Shown here: piece after piece, positions 52,289 through 52,412 of the stretch
How the letters are laid out: each line of letters begins with the position of its first letter
Position numbering within the stretch: the stretch's first letter is position 1
DNA from: Methylococcales bacterium
GTDB taxonomy: Bacteria; Pseudomonadota; Gammaproteobacteria; Methylococcales; Methylomonadaceae
Direction of reading: 5' to 3'
Length of the DNA: 52,412 nt
NCBI GenBank assembly: GCA_028714175.1
Contig: JAQTMV010000008.1
Location: 1-52,412, forward strand
Translations under genes and position numbers: made by a program
Notes under the pieces: generated by a model
The model's input: the letters and a program-made list of their open reading frames with translations, nothing else
Database searches by the model: none
Told to the model about the DNA's origin: nothing

Positions 52289-52412
52289 TCAGCTATAGTG
52301 CAGACTACCAAAGAAAAGCGGGAACCCTCAAAATAGAGTCTTTTTTTAAAGAACCAAAGACCCTAACCGTAGGAGGTATTCCCGCCATGAAGAAGCATAC
52401 GTATAGAGCGCA
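52289..52412 (+). mobile_element. Left end of an insertion sequence, partial
   Basis: At 52289 the pglX homology stops. About 75 bases later comes a strong ribosome site (TAGGAGG at about 52370-52376) and an ATG at 52387 opening a frame that starts MKKHTYRA and runs off the window. This is the layout of the end of an insertion sequence with its transposase gene. The family cannot be named from eight residues; IS110-like is a guess. It is the obvious cause of the pglX truncation. Confidence 0.6.

Overview
The window looks like a piece of a gammaproteobacterial chromosome. The housekeeping blocks are gammaproteobacterial in content and order: pdxA-rsmA, and engB beside cytochrome c4, dsbA and polA. 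A methanotroph-like member of the Methylococcales is my guess, but nothing here proves it. Base composition is patchy. The housekeeping blocks and the Mla-like block are AT-rich, while the sulfatase island (about 15.0-23.8 kb) and the glycogen/stressosome blocks are visibly GC-richer, which suggests acquired segments.

Layout. (1) 1-6921: a type I-C CRISPR array of 106 repeats and 105 spacers reading rightwards, with the end of its leader at 1-77. The cas genes are not in the window and would be expected to the left. (2) 7019-8801: pdxA-rsmA, followed by a terminator. (3) 9644-14199: glgC, a DUF488 protein and a large GH63-type glucosidase. (4) 14351-23810: an island with a truncated outer-membrane protein, a wrecked arylsulfatase, a Tat-exported metallo-beta-lactamase-fold protein of the GntH type, a COG0523 GTPase, a small exported protein cut by a 119-bp MITE, and two intact arylsulfatases. 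(5) 24059-25644: a flavin reductase divergent from a SufR-like regulator. (6) 25780-34361, all on the minus strand: an rsbR-S-T-X-U stressosome module with a globin-type RsbR and a cysteine-less LOV domain in RsbU, a STAS antagonist, glgP and a second glgC. (7) 35184-40769: a DUF2058 protein, dsbA, cytochrome c4, engB and polA. (8) 41020-44625: an Mla/MCE lipid-transport operon broken by in-frame stops and a frameshift. (9) 44712-52288: the distal part of a BREX type 1 island (pglX, a HigBA-like toxin-antitoxin pair, a small protein, pglZ, brxL). Here brxL carries two frameshifts and pglX is cut at its 5' end by the start of an insertion sequence that runs off the right edge.

How it fits together. 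The defence content is lopsided. The CRISPR array is very large and has repeatedly sampled the same or homologous invader sequences, while the BREX locus appears to be dead or dying with an intact toxin-antitoxin pair inside it. The stressosome genes overlap one another and sit directly beside glycogen phosphorylase and ADP-glucose pyrophosphorylase, so an oxygen- or redox-responsive switch on carbon storage is an attractive but unproven reading. No sigma factor or RsbW-type anti-sigma factor is present, so the output of the switch is unknown.

The most informative single observation is the MITE at 19134-19252. Removing it with one copy of its CTAG duplication restores a complete 106-residue reading frame. 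All coordinates, frames and motifs were read by eye; no database search was run.
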